From Planctomycetota bacterium (GTDB lineage Bacteria; Planctomycetota; UBA11346), in the NCBI GenBank assembly GCA_014193115.1, contig BJHQ01000001.1:248001-312000 (forward strand): DNA of 64,000 nucleotides, given 5' to 3'. This document shows positions 17,532-27,902 of the stretch, piece by piece. The notes under the pieces were generated by a model. That model saw only the letters and a list, made by a program, of their open reading frames with translations, searched no databases and had not been told where the DNA came from. The first letter of the stretch is position 1. Each line of letters opens with the position of its first letter. Made by a program: the position numbers and the translations under genes.

Positions 17532-18389
17532 TCAGAGGCGGTCGTTGCCGGAGGCCGGTGGCGGTGCGACCGGGACGGCGCCGGAGCCGGACGTGGTCGG
17601 CGCGGATTGGGCCGCGCCGGTGGCGATTGCGGCAGCCGCAGGCGGATCGAAGGGCTTGAGCTTCCAGCCCGGTCGGGCTGGAAGCAGGCGGGTGGCGGTG
17701 AGCTGCACCCGGCGGCCGCCATCCGGCTTGAGGTCGATGGCCAGCTCGGAAATCCCGAAGCCCTGGGCGCTGGCATTGTTCACGGCGTGGACCAGCCGAT
17801 CGACCGCATCCCAGGAACCCTCGCAGGTCAACACGCAGGGGATCCTCGCGATGGCGCCCGAGGGATCGCTGCGCAGCTCGCCGGGTAACGGCGAGGAGGC
17901 CAGTTTGAGATTCGCATCCAGGCACAGCCCGACCAGGAACTGATAGGTATGCAGCTGGGCGAGCTGCTGGGTGAGCAGCTCAGGATCACCGCTCGGCTGC
18001 TGGATCGGCCAGGACATCGCCGGCAGCTTGGCCTGCTCAATCCGCTTGTTGAGCCCCTCGTGGACCCGGACCAGCAGGGCCTGACCGGCGAGCATGTCCT
18101 CGGCGATGAATTCCGCCGGCAAAGGCGGAGCCACCAGCGACTGGGCGGTGGCCAATTCCTGCTGCTGGTCCTCGACCATTTTCTTCACCGCCTTCAGCGC
18201 CTGGTCAGCCACCACGCCATCCGCCTTCGCGCCGGGCCGGTAGAGGCCGGTGTAGTTGGAGTGCAGCGTCTTCGCATCGGCCACGGCCTGCGTGGGATCG
18301 ACCGCCATCGCCAGCACCGCCCAACCGATCAGCACCAACGCGCCGGCACCGCCGCCCCACAGGGCCAGGGATCGCTGATCGGGAGTCAT
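17532..18389 (-). CDS. PilO-like type IV pilus assembly protein
   Basis: A 285-residue bitopic protein: one transmembrane helix near the N terminus (LALWGGGAGALVLIGWAVLA), a helical, probably coiled-coil stretch (about 30-150), and an alpha/beta periplasmic part containing IARIPCVLTCEGSWDAVDRL and VQLTATRLLPARPGW. This architecture is that of PilO/GspM alignment proteins, which link the inner-membrane assembly platform to the secretin. The C terminus is a Pro/Ala-rich tail. No PilM or PilN is encoded next to it. A PilP-like gene follows 46 bases later. The assignment is by topology and partial sequence feel, not by a diagnostic motif. Confidence 0.6.
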   Translation of the reverse strand: MTPDQRSLALWGGGAGALVLIGWAVLAMAVDPTQAVADAKTLHSNYTGLYRPGAKADGVVADQALKAVKKMVEDQQQELATAQSLVAPPLPAEFIAEDMLAGQALLVRVHEGLNKRIEQAKLPAMSWPIQQPSGDPELLTQQLAQLHTYQFLVGLCLDANLKLASSPLPGELRSDPSGAIARIPCVLTCEGSWDAVDRLVHAVNNASAQGFGISELAIDLKPDGGRRVQLTATRLLPARPGWKLKPFDPPAAAAIATGAAQSAPTTSGSGAVPVAPPPASGNDRL

Positions 18390-18497
18390 GGCGGTGGCGG
18401 CCCTCGGTAGACGGGACCGGGATGCTGTGACGGGCCCAACGGGCGGGAAGCCCCCGAACGGCAGTTCTGCCTGGTTGCGGATCAGACCGTGACGCGC

Positions 18498-18989
18498 TCA
18501 GCCGACATCGGCATCGGCTGGACGGGTCCGCGCCAGCGGCCACCACAGCAGGATCCAGAGGCCGGGCGACACCATCATCAACGCCGTCTGATGCAGGATC
18601 AGCGGACCGCTGGGGACTTCGCGATAGCGCAGATCCCAGAGCATGAAGCCGCCGAAGAACACCAGGGCCAGGCCGAGCTTCCAGGGAAAGCCGGGCCGGC
18701 CGGCCGTGCGTGCCTGCCAGGCCTGGATCGGCGCTCCGACCCCGATCAGCAGGGCCCCGATCAACCAGCCGAATGCGCAGATGCTCATGCCGCCGTTGGT
18801 GATGCCGGGCAGGAACTGCCACAGAAAAACACAGGCCACCACCAGCAGTCCGCCGACCTGGAGTTCCAGCCGGCAGCCGTCGTCGGTGAAGCTGAAACCG
18901 CCAGCCTGCGTTGGCTCGGCCGCTGGCGCAGATGCAGGCGCTGGCTGGGCTCCCGCAGGTGCGCCGGCGGACGGGGACGATTCAGACAT
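18498..18989 (-). CDS. multi-pass membrane protein, unknown
   Basis: A 163-residue protein: an Ala/Pro/Ser-rich N-terminal tail (about 1-30), then four hydrophobic helices, roughly LQVGGLLVVACVFLWQFL, SICAFGWLIGALLIGVGA, LGLALVFFGGFMLWDL and LILHQTALMMVSPGLWILLW. The start ATG at 18989 overlaps the last eight bases of rsmE, indicating co-transcription. I do not recognise a family. The next gene downstream is PilO-like, after about 110 bases. Confidence 0.7.
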   Translation of the reverse strand: MSESSPSAGAPAGAQPAPASAPAAEPTQAGGFSFTDDGCRLELQVGGLLVVACVFLWQFLPGITNGGMSICAFGWLIGALLIGVGAPIQAWQARTAGRPGFPWKLGLALVFFGGFMLWDLRYREVPSGPLILHQTALMMVSPGLWILLWWPLARTRPADADVG

Positions 18990-19665
18990 GATGACGTGCT
19001 TCCCAGGCGGTGCCCCACACCGCGGCGGCAGCGGCAGCGGCGGTTTCGATGCGCAGGATGTTGCCGCCAAGCCGCACCGCCATGGCGCCGCGGGCCGACA
19101 GACCCGCCAGCTCAGCCGCGGTGAGGCCGCCTTCGGGACCGATGACCACGGTGATCTCTGACATGGGGCCTGGCCTCGCCGGTGCGCCGGCGGGATCACA
19201 GACGACCAGGGCTCCGCCGAGTTCCGCCAGCTGGCGCGGCGGATCGATGGCCAGCAATCGGCCGCGCCGGCTCTGTTTCAGGGCTTCGCGGGCGATGCGA
19301 TCGAGGCGCTCGGCGTTGACCTGATCGCGTTCGCCGCGCTCGGTGAGCAGCGGAATGTACCGGCCGACGCCGAGCTCAGAGAGCATTCTCACCAGATCGG
19401 CCAGCCGGTCGCCTTTGGGCGCCGCCGCTGCGATGGTCAGGTGGATCGCAGGCGGATCCGCGACCGGCTGCGGATCGGCGCAGTGCACCATCAGGCGGTC
19501 TCGTGCGACCTGGGCGACCACCCCGGACGCCGCCTGGCCCGCGCCGTCGGCCAGGCGGACCTGATCGCCCTGGGCCAGGCGCAGCACCGTGCGGCCGTGG
19601 TGGGCCTCCTCGCCGCGGATCTCGATCCAGCCGGCGGTCAAAGGAGCGGCCAGGAGCGTACGCAC
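18982..19665 (-). CDS. rsmE: 16S rRNA (uracil1498-N3)-methyltransferase RsmE
   Basis: Methylates N3 of U1498 in 16S rRNA using S-adenosylmethionine. The 227-residue product has the usual N-terminal PUA-like domain (about 1-70) and a SPOUT methyltransferase domain with its knot motifs: ITVVIGPEGGLTAAEL and RLGGNILRIETAAAAAAA (family consensus is LG-x-x-ILR-x-ETA). LIPLLTERG-like YIPLLTERGERD is also typical. Length is slightly below the usual 240-250. The gene lies 19 bases after serC on the same strand and overlaps the small membrane protein gene. Confidence 0.93.
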   Translation of the reverse strand: MRTLLAAPLTAGWIEIRGEEAHHGRTVLRLAQGDQVRLADGAGQAASGVVAQVARDRLMVHCADPQPVADPPAIHLTIAAAAPKGDRLADLVRMLSELGVGRYIPLLTERGERDQVNAERLDRIAREALKQSRRGRLLAIDPPRQLAELGGALVVCDPAGAPARPGPMSEITVVIGPEGGLTAAELAGLSARGAMAVRLGGNILRIETAAAAAAAVWGTAWEARHHV

Positions 19666-19684
19666 GGTGTGCGCCCGCCCCGGT

Positions 19685-20767
19685 TCAGCCGTTCTTGGCC
19701 TGGAAATCCCGCATGAACGAGGCCAGGGTCTGGCTGCCGGCCACCGGCATGGCGTTATAGATCGAGGCGCGGATGCCGCCGACGGTGCGGTAGCCCTTGA
19801 GTGCGGTCAGGCCCTGTTTCTCCGCCTCTTTCACGAAACGGTCGGCGAGCTCATCGCTGGGCAGGCGGAACGTGACGTTCATGTGGCTGCGGGCGGCGGT
19901 CTCGGCCACGGTGCCGCGGTACCAGCCGTTCGAACCATCGATGGCGGCGTAGAGAAGCCCCGCCTTTTCAGCGTTGCGCTGCTCCATCGCGGCCAGGCCG
20001 CCTTGCCGTTCGAGCCAGCGGAAGGTCTCGAGCAGGATGTAGATGCCGAAGGTCGGCGGGGTGTTGAGCATGCTCTTGTTCTCGGCCAGCGCCGAGAAAC
20101 TGAAGATCTTGGGCACGGTCTTGGCGATCCGCGGATAGAGATCCTTGCGCACCAGGACCACCGACACGCCAGCCGGGCCGAGGTTCTTCTGGGCGCCGGC
20201 ATAGACCAGGGCGCTGCGACCGACCGGATGGGGCCGGGACATGAACTCGCTGCTGGCGTCCACCACCAGGTTGGGATGCGTCGGCCATTCGGCGAGGCGG
20301 TGGCCGTGGACCGTCTCGTTGGAACACACATGCAGATAGGCGGCGCCGTCGCTGGCGGTCCAGCCGCTGGCCGGGCGGTCGAACTGGGTCGCCTCGCTGC
20401 TCGCCAGGACCTTTGCCGCATACGGTTTTGCCGCGTCGGCGGCTTTCTTCGACCACTCGCCGGAGACCACGTACTCAGGCACCGCGCCGGCCGCCACCAG
20501 GTTCATCGGGATGGTGGTGAACAGCTGGGTGGCGCCGCCCTGGACGAACAGCACGTCGTGGCTGTCGCCCAGACCGAGCAGCGCCTTGCACCGGGCGATG
20601 GCCTCATCGATCACCCCGTCGAATTCCTTGCCGCGGTGGCTGCACTCGGCGATGCCGAAGCCTTTTCCTTGAAAATCCAGGAGGGCGGCAGCGGAGGCCT
20701 CGAGCACCTCGGTGGGCAGCATCGCCGGGCCGGCGCTGAAGTTGTAGACGCGTGAGCGGTTGGTCAT
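19685..20767 (-). CDS. serC: phosphoserine aminotransferase
   Basis: Converts 3-phosphohydroxypyruvate and glutamate to phosphoserine, the second step of serine synthesis, and also acts in pyridoxal phosphate synthesis. The 360-residue protein begins with the hallmark VYNFSAGPAMLPTEVLE; other family blocks are VLFVQGGATQLFTTIPMNL, HVCSNETVHG and AGAQKNLGPAGVSVVLV, whose Lys binds PLP. The C-terminal GYRTVGGIRASIYNAMP is also characteristic. The ATG at 20767 gives the canonical N terminus; the longer frame upstream is rejected. It is the first gene of a long minus-strand series and diverges from the small gene at 20958. Confidence 0.97.
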   Translation of the reverse strand: MTNRSRVYNFSAGPAMLPTEVLEASAAALLDFQGKGFGIAECSHRGKEFDGVIDEAIARCKALLGLGDSHDVLFVQGGATQLFTTIPMNLVAAGAVPEYVVSGEWSKKAADAAKPYAAKVLASSEATQFDRPASGWTASDGAAYLHVCSNETVHGHRLAEWPTHPNLVVDASSEFMSRPHPVGRSALVYAGAQKNLGPAGVSVVLVRKDLYPRIAKTVPKIFSFSALAENKSMLNTPPTFGIYILLETFRWLERQGGLAAMEQRNAEKAGLLYAAIDGSNGWYRGTVAETAARSHMNVTFRLPSDELADRFVKEAEKQGLTALKGYRTVGGIRASIYNAMPVAGSQTLASFMRDFQAKNG

Positions 20768-20957
20768 GGGAGCCTTTCGTTGCGGCGGCCGTGGCTGGCC
20801 AGAAGCTGCGGTTACGATGGAGCGCTCCGCCGCCTGCGCCAATCGGCGGGGCCAGCCGATGCGCAGAACGTGCGCCTGGTGCGGGTCGAGCCATGCACGC
20901 CGGCAATGGCGCCTGGACCAGGATGGCCTTCGCCCATGCTGCCTGCTGGAGGCAGCC

Positions 20958-21419
20958 ATGGCCAAACGGGTGAAGCACGGCACCGAGCAGATCAAGCAGA
21001 AGCATTACGCTGAGTTCCAGCGCCAGCTCGCCCTTGATCGTTTCCGCGATGAAAAGCCGCACCTGTGGCTTCAGCATCTGCGCGCCATGAAGCTGACCGA
21101 GGTCCAGGAGGAGCTGGCCGACGAATGCTTCCCGCCGGGATCCTGTTTTCTCCACGCCAACACCGTCTCGACCCAGCAATTCTGCGTGAAACGGGTGACC
21201 GGCATCGACCTCGATACCTGCCAGATCACCATCGAGATCTATGGCGATGAGGAACTCGAACCGGGCATCGTTGTCCTGCCCCTGGAATCCGTCGAATGGT
21301 TCGGCTTCCCGGCCAAGGCGGTGCCGGTCGGCATCCACTTCGAGGGCTTCACCGGCAGCGCTCCCCGGGAAACCAAACCGAAACCGGAAACGGAATCCCA
21401 GCCAACGCCGGAGAACTGA
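20958..21419 (+). CDS. hypothetical protein
   Basis: A 153-residue protein with no family I can name. The N terminus is basic and helical (MAKRVKHGTEQIKQKHYAEF), the middle is mixed alpha/beta (FLHANTVSTQQFCVKRVTGI, then CQITIEIYGDEELEPGIVVL), and the C-terminal tail is Lys/Glu/Pro-rich and likely disordered. GGAGG five bases before ATG 20958 supports this start; the frame is open further upstream and would add a Cys-pair segment (CAWCGSSH), but without a ribosome site I can see. It is followed by palindromic repeats and the thiC riboswitch, so it is probably a single-gene unit. Confidence 0.7.
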   Translation: MAKRVKHGTEQIKQKHYAEFQRQLALDRFRDEKPHLWLQHLRAMKLTEVQEELADECFPPGSCFLHANTVSTQQFCVKRVTGIDLDTCQITIEIYGDEELEPGIVVLPLESVEWFGFPAKAVPVGIHFEGFTGSAPRETKPKPETESQPTPEN

Positions 21420-21429
21420 CCCGGGAAGC

Positions 21430-21560
21430 GCCGAGCCCGTGAGGCGACGAGCGGCGCCGAACGCCAGCTCGGCAAGGTGGCCTGGGAGCGCCGAGCACCA
21501 GCTCGGCCCGGCCCTGCCGAGCTGGCGCTCGGCGCTCCCAGGAAGCTCCCAGGAGTTCAG
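21430..21560. repeat. palindromic repeat cluster (family A)
   Basis: Contains several copies, in both orientations, of a unit built on gccgagc-gcc-agctcggc, here at about 21451-21473, 21481-21507 and inverted at 21516-21542. Each unit is preceded by cctgggagc and can fold into a short hairpin; the direct and inverted copies can also pair with each other. The same family is abundant at 32.4-32.7 kb. It occupies the gap between the hypothetical gene and the TPP riboswitch and may act as a transcription end for the former. Confidence 0.85.
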
Positions 21561-21598
21561 CTTGCCGAGTTCAGGCTTCGGGCGACGATATCAGTTCA

Positions 21599-23379
<1,781 letters not shown>

Positions 23380-23380
23380 C

Positions 23381-23440
23381 CGCGCTGCGCGGCACTCTGA
23401 TCGCGCTTCGCGGCACTCTGATCGCGCTGCGCGGTGGTCA
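23381..23440. repeat. 21-bp tandem repeat after thiC
   Basis: Almost three copies of the 21-base unit cgcgctgcgcggcactctga(t) begin at 23381, 23402 and 23423, differing at one or two bases. They start right after the thiC stop codon. No coding role is visible. Each unit can form a small gc-rich hairpin. Confidence 0.85.
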
Positions 23441-23472
23441 GGCCGCGCCGCGAGCTTGCCCTGACGTCGGGT

Positions 23473-24165
23473 TTACGGCTTGATGGTCACCGCGACCGAG
23501 CCGTAGGTCGCGCCTTTGTGGGTGAAATCCAGGATTGCCGACGGCGTTGCCTTCAGATCGGTGGCCGGTTGGCGCGGCGTCCACACCCGGACCAGCGTGG
23601 CCCCCGTCGGTACATCGGGGATGGAGAAGCTCGCGGTTTTCTGGCCAGGGGCGAATTCCACCGTCGCGACGAACCGCGAGCGCAGGGCGGCGATGTACAC
23701 CTCCATCGCCGGGTGGACCTTGCAGCCGCAGCGCAGCACGGTGCCTTCGGGCCAGGTGACCTTCTGTTCGACCGATGAACCGGGTTCGCTGATCCCGGCA
23801 TCGAAGCTGATCTTGAGTTCCTTGTCCTCGGCGAAGATGTTGTATTGCGCCGTGTCCTCGTTGCGGAACAGCACTGCGCTGCCCGGGGCGCCTACGGCCA
23901 ACCGCGGGGTGAACGCCTTGTTTTTATGCGAGATCGCGACTTCCTGGGGCAGGGCCCCGGTATCCTCAGGCAGATAGACCAGGGCGACTGACGGGGTCAG
24001 CTTGGTGAAGGTGAACGTGCCTTCGACCGTCGCCGCAGTGGCCGCGACCGGCAGGGCGAGCAGCAGCAGCCCGCCAGCCGGGCAGCGCGCAACGGACCGG
24101 AAGGACGGCAAACCAGTGAACATGTCGGGACTCTTGAGGTCAGGAGGGCAAGGCGCGGTGCTCAC
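23473..24165 (-). CDS. cupredoxin-like secreted protein, atypical copper site
   Basis: A 230-residue exported protein (217 if ATG 24123 is the start; GTG 24165 overlaps the upstream stop as GTGA). The signal peptide ends near LPVAATAATVEG. Two beta regions follow: a central cupredoxin-like domain (about 50-170) and a C-terminal carboxypeptidase-regulatory-like strand set (PTGATLVRVWTPRQ). Type 1 copper proteins normally have a first His ligand after an Asn/Asp turn and a distal C-x-x-H-x-x-M loop. Here the distal loop RCGCKVHPAM is present, but the first site reads NEDTAQYNIFAED, so the His appears replaced by Gln/Tyr. Copper binding is therefore doubtful. It follows a cytochrome c peroxidase-like gene. 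Confidence 0.75.
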   Translation of the reverse strand: MSTAPCPPDLKSPDMFTGLPSFRSVARCPAGGLLLLALPVAATAATVEGTFTFTKLTPSVALVYLPEDTGALPQEVAISHKNKAFTPRLAVGAPGSAVLFRNEDTAQYNIFAEDKELKISFDAGISEPGSSVEQKVTWPEGTVLRCGCKVHPAMEVYIAALRSRFVATVEFAPGQKTASFSIPDVPTGATLVRVWTPRQPATDLKATPSAILDFTHKGATYGSVAVTIKP

Positions 24166-25178
24166 GGCACGGCCGGGATGGGGATGCGCAGCGGATCGCT
24201 GAGCGCGCTGAGGAACGCGATCAGATCGCGGATGTCGCCTTCAGACAGATCAATCTTGCGCACCAGGGTGTCCGGCGTCGGCGCATCGCCGCCCCGGGCA
24301 TAGAAGCGGACGACGGCTTCTAGGGTGGGGATCGACCCGTCATGCATGTACGGTGCGGTCAGGGCGATATTGCGCAGACCAGGGGTGCGGAAGGCGTTCT
24401 GGGCGAGAGCGCCGGGGACGATGGCGGCACGGCCAGCGTCGGCGCTCTTCACGCCGATGTTGTGAAAGCTGTCGTCGGTGAAGTTGGGGCCGCTGTGGCA
24501 GGCGATGCAATTGGCCTTGCCCAGGAACAGGTCGAGTCCGCGCACAGCCTCCGGCATCAGGGCATCCTTGGCGCCAGCCAGGTGACGATCGAAGGCCGAA
24601 TCGCGACTGACCAAAGTGCGTTCGAAGGCGGCGATGGCCTGGCCGAGCCGTTCGCGGGTGATCGCCGATCCGTCGGCCGGCGCGGCAGGATCTCCGAAGA
24701 TGCTGTGGAAAGCAGTACGGTAGGCGGCGACGCCGCGCAGCCGCGCCTCCAGCTCGCCGAGATCCATCGCCATCTGGGATTTCGACTGGATCGGCTTGGT
24801 CGCCTGTTCATCCATGTTGGTCATCCGGCCGTCCCAGTACAGCACGGTGCTCCACGCCAGGTTGTAGAGATGCGGGGCGTTCCGGCCGACCCGATTGCCG
24901 TTGGTGCCGATGCCCAGCGCCAGGCCGTCGCTCAGGCCCAGTTCCGGGTTGTGGCACGAGGCGCAGGATTGGTTCTGCTTGGCTGAAAGCCGGCGATCGA
25001 AGAACAAGGTGCGGCCGAGATCGACCAGCGCCTGGCTCGGCGGAACGCCATCCGGCCACGGGATGGTGGCGGGGTCGGGCGTGCCCAGGCGCTTCCGGGC
25101 CTCGGCCAGGTCGACCCCCGACACGGTGCTCCAACAAGAAGCCAGGGTGAAAATGATGAGGATATGGCGTAGGTGCAT
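24162..25178 (-). CDS. cytochrome c peroxidase/MauG-family lipoprotein
   Basis: A 338-residue diheme protein that in characterised relatives reduces hydrogen peroxide or modifies partner proteins. The two heme-binding motifs are CASCH (about residue 69, in CASCHNPELGLSDG) and CIACH (about 225, in CIACHSGPNFTDDSFHN). The N terminus MHLRHILIIFTLASC has a lipobox (L-A-S-C, Cys15), so it is predicted to be membrane-tethered. ATG 25178 is chosen because it starts at the signal; 13 extra codons upstream lack one. Its stop overlaps the cupredoxin-like gene, so the pair is one transcription unit and may act together in periplasmic redox chemistry. Confidence 0.9.
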   Translation of the reverse strand: MHLRHILIIFTLASCWSTVSGVDLAEARKRLGTPDPATIPWPDGVPPSQALVDLGRTLFFDRRLSAKQNQSCASCHNPELGLSDGLALGIGTNGNRVGRNAPHLYNLAWSTVLYWDGRMTNMDEQATKPIQSKSQMAMDLGELEARLRGVAAYRTAFHSIFGDPAAPADGSAITRERLGQAIAAFERTLVSRDSAFDRHLAGAKDALMPEAVRGLDLFLGKANCIACHSGPNFTDDSFHNIGVKSADAGRAAIVPGALAQNAFRTPGLRNIALTAPYMHDGSIPTLEAVVRFYARGGDAPTPDTLVRKIDLSEGDIRDLIAFLSALSDPLRIPIPAVP

Positions 25179-25514
25179 GGGCCCAGGTTTTCCGTTGGCG
25201 GCGGGATCACAATCCATTTGCCCTGACCGTCAAGCGAAGCGCTGACACAAGCGAAGCGCTGACACAAGCGAAGCGCTGACACAAGCGAAGCGCTGACAGC
25301 TCACGCAAGCTTTCTTTGCGCAGATCAGGGGCGGCGATGCCCTCATCGCCGGAATGGCTTCTCGTCACGGAAACCTCCCCACGTCCAAATCAGCGGCCAC
25401 CGCCGCACCGGCGATGAGGGCATCGCCGCTCCGAAAAAACGGCCAAGCACGGCTGCGCCGTCCTAGCTTGTGTGGACGGTTTATACCCGCATAAACGACC
25501 GACCTACGGCGGCC
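25179..25514. repeat. intergenic repeats: 17-bp tandem array and inverted repeat (family C)
   Basis: This 336-base gap holds two repeat structures. From 25232 to 25298 there are four copies of the 17-base unit aagcgaagcgctgacac. From about 25331 to 25432 there is a long inverted pair: gcggcgatgccctcatcgcc on the left and its reverse complement on the right, separated by about 55 bases; each arm is itself nearly palindromic. A related copy, gcggcgatgctttcatcgcc, occurs at 47193-47212. The promoter of the downstream kinase gene must lie in or near here, but I see no convincing box. Confidence 0.85.
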
Positions 25515-27689
25515 ATGTCCTTCCTCAAGTCCGATCGGGATCCTCGGGATCGAGGCGAGTTCACCAGCGGCGGCACTCCGGCTGGGGACACCCATGCCGC
25601 CCAGACCCAGGCCGGATACTCCCAGGCGGCCCTGACCCAGGCGCCTCCCACCCAGGCGACGTCAGCCAGCGACAAGCCGACCGAGCGGGTGGTGCCGTCG
25701 CGGCCGCCGACTGCCGCCACCATCGCGTCGGCCATCGCCGGCGGCGATCTGCTCGACCTGGCGGTCGGGACCATGCTCGGGAAGTACCGGATCGAGGATC
25801 GGCTCGGGCTCGGCGGCATGGGTGTGGTCTATCGCGCGGTTGATACCCGGCTCGATCGGACCGTGGCGCTGAAGCTGATGAAACCCGAGCTGGCCCGGGA
25901 AAAAGGATTCCGCGAACGGTTCCTGCGCGAGGCCCGCGCCGCAGCCCGGATCAACGATCCCCACGTGGTCACGATCCACGATGTCGACGAGGTCAACGGG
26001 CTGCTCTACATGGCTTTCGAGTTCGTGCCGGGCGGCGACCTGTCGGTGCGCATCCGGCGCGACGGGCCGCTCAATGCCGACGAGGCGCTGCATGTCCTGA
26101 TCGGCTGCGCCCGGGGGCTGATGGCGATCCATCGCGCGGGTCTGGTCCATCGCGACATCAAGCCGCAGAACATCTTCATCGACGCCCAGGGCCGGGCCAA
26201 GCTCGGCGACCTCGGACTGGCTCGGTCCTCGTCCGGCGACGACCGCATGACCGTGACCGGCGCGCAGATGGGGACGCCGGCCTACATGTCTCCGGAACAG
26301 GCGGCCGGCGCCGCCGATGTCGACATCCGCGCCGACATCCATGCCTTGGGCGGAACGCTGTACATGCTGCTGACTGGGCAGCCGCCCTATGCCGGTCCGA
26401 CCATGTGGGCGGTGGTCAACCAGGTGATGGATCTCGACAGTCCAGCGCCGGATCCGCGCACGACCCGTCACGATCTGTCGGAAACGATCAGCAAACTGGC
26501 GATGCGGGCGCTGTCCAAGCGTCGCGAGGACCGCCACCAGACGCCTGAGGAGCTGATCGCGGACCTGCAGCAGGCCCTGGGCGAATCGACCCAGGCGACG
26601 CCGGGCACCGTGCTGCTCGGAGGGAATGCGGCGCTGGAACGTTCGGCTCAGGTCCGGGCCAGCCTGAAAATCGCCAAGAAACCAGCGCCTCAATCGCCGA
26701 CGGCGGCGCCAGCGCGCTCACGGATGGCGCTGCTGATCGGTTCGCTGGTCGGTCTGATCGCCGTCATCGGCCTGGCCGGATACGTGCTTGGTGGCGGCGG
26801 CGGGAATGCCGGTTCCGTCCAACCGGCGTCAGACGGAGGAAGAAGCGACCCGCCGGTAGCGGGCGCAGGGAATCCTGGCGCAACGGGCCCGGCAGCTCCA
26901 ACGAAGGCGGCGCAACCGGCTGCCATCGTTCCACCGGTGGCTCCAGGTGCCCAGGCGCGTCCGGTCTGGGCCGCTGCGGTCGGCACGGATGCCCAGGGGA
27001 CCTGGGCAGACCTGAAGGTGGGCGATCTGACCCAGCGCTGGCGGCGGATTCCGGCGGGAACTTTCACCATGGGCAGCCCGCTGTCGGAAAATGGCCGGAA
27101 AGACGACGAAATCGTCCATCCGGTCACGATTTCCAAGGATTTCTGGATGGCCGACAGCGAAGTCACCCAGGCGCTGTGGCAGGCGGTGATGGACAGCAAT
27201 CCCAGCCAGTTCACCGGCGACCTGAACCGTCCGGTGGAGAACGTCTCGTGGGTCGATTGCCTGCAATTCATCAAGGCATTGAACGTGAAGGCGCCAGGGC
27301 TCGACGCGACCTTCCCGAGTGAGGCGCAATGGGAATACGCCTGCCGGGCCGGGACCATCGGAGCCCATACCGGTGAACCGGCGGCAGTCGCCTGGTTCGA
27401 GTCCACCAGCGGCGCCCAGACCCATCCGGTGAAGGCCAAGTCGCCCAACCCCTGGGGCCTGTACGATATGCACGGCAATGTCTGGGAATGGTGCGCCGAC
27501 TGGGAAGGCGACACGGGCACCAGCGCCCAGCAGGATCCGGTCGGTCCCAGCGGTGGAGCGAACCGCATCCTGCGCGGTGGCAGCTGGCTCGAACCGGCCA
27601 AGAAATGCCGCTCCGCGAACCGTTCGGGAGATTACCCGGGCAACCGCAGCCATGACCAGGGACTGCGGTTGGCCGCGCCGGCGCGTTGA
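25515..27689 (+). CDS. Ser/Thr protein kinase fused to formylglycine-generating-enzyme-like domain
   Basis: A 724-residue membrane protein. After a Gln/Thr/Ala-rich N-terminal segment, the kinase domain spans about 88-355: glycine loop GLGGMGVVYRAV, Lys in VALKLMKP, catalytic loop HRDIKPQNIF (about 211), DLGLARSS in the DFG position, and GTPAYMSPEQ. One transmembrane helix lies at about 404-428 (ALLIGSLVGLIAVIGLAGYV). The periplasmic C terminus (about 508-722) is a SUMF1/FGE-sulfatase domain: IPAGTFTMGSP, PVENVSWVDC, FPSEAQWEYACRAGT, GLYDMHGNVWEWCADW and ILRGGSWLE. Oxidative maturation of sulfatases needs specific Cys residues that I cannot place here, so it is more likely a binding or sensor domain. 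A GTG at 25470 would add 15 residues. Confidence 0.93.
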   Translation: MSFLKSDRDPRDRGEFTSGGTPAGDTHAAQTQAGYSQAALTQAPPTQATSASDKPTERVVPSRPPTAATIASAIAGGDLLDLAVGTMLGKYRIEDRLGLGGMGVVYRAVDTRLDRTVALKLMKPELAREKGFRERFLREARAAARINDPHVVTIHDVDEVNGLLYMAFEFVPGGDLSVRIRRDGPLNADEALHVLIGCARGLMAIHRAGLVHRDIKPQNIFIDAQGRAKLGDLGLARSSSGDDRMTVTGAQMGTPAYMSPEQAAGAADVDIRADIHALGGTLYMLLTGQPPYAGPTMWAVVNQVMDLDSPAPDPRTTRHDLSETISKLAMRALSKRREDRHQTPEELIADLQQALGESTQATPGTVLLGGNAALERSAQVRASLKIAKKPAPQSPTAAPARSRMALLIGSLVGLIAVIGLAGYVLGGGGGNAGSVQPASDGGRSDPPVAGAGNPGATGPAAPTKAAQPAAIVPPVAPGAQARPVWAAAVGTDAQGTWADLKVGDLTQRWRRIPAGTFTMGSPLSENGRKDDEIVHPVTISKDFWMADSEVTQALWQAVMDSNPSQFTGDLNRPVENVSWVDCLQFIKALNVKAPGLDATFPSEAQWEYACRAGTIGAHTGEPAAVAWFESTSGAQTHPVKAKSPNPWGLYDMHGNVWEWCADWEGDTGTSAQQDPVGPSGGANRILRGGSWLEPAKKCRSANRSGDYPGNRSHDQGLRLAAPAR

Positions 27690-27740
27690 ACGCGGATTGC
27701 GACGCCGCGTTCAGGCGACCAGATTCGACTTAAAAAGCAG

Positions 27741-27858
27741 AACCGCCAGGACGCCAAGGAAATATCTGGGAAAGGCACTGCTGGCCGGACGACTAACCGG
27801 TCGTCGCGGTTGGATCCATTAGCCCAGCCCGCCACCCTTTGGCGCTTTGGCAGTTCCC
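27741..27858. repeat. inverted repeat element (family B)
   Basis: Left end aaccgccaggacgccaagga (27741-27760) and right end ctttggcgctttggcagttc are inverted relatives of one another, with about 75 unrelated bases between. The same end pair recurs near 34.03-34.14 kb and 51.35-51.53 kb. It lies between the convergent kinase-SUMF1 and greA genes. Confidence 0.7.
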
Positions 27859-27902
27859 AACTGGGTTCATCAGGTTCCCCATAGCGTCGCTCACCGACAG
27901 CA

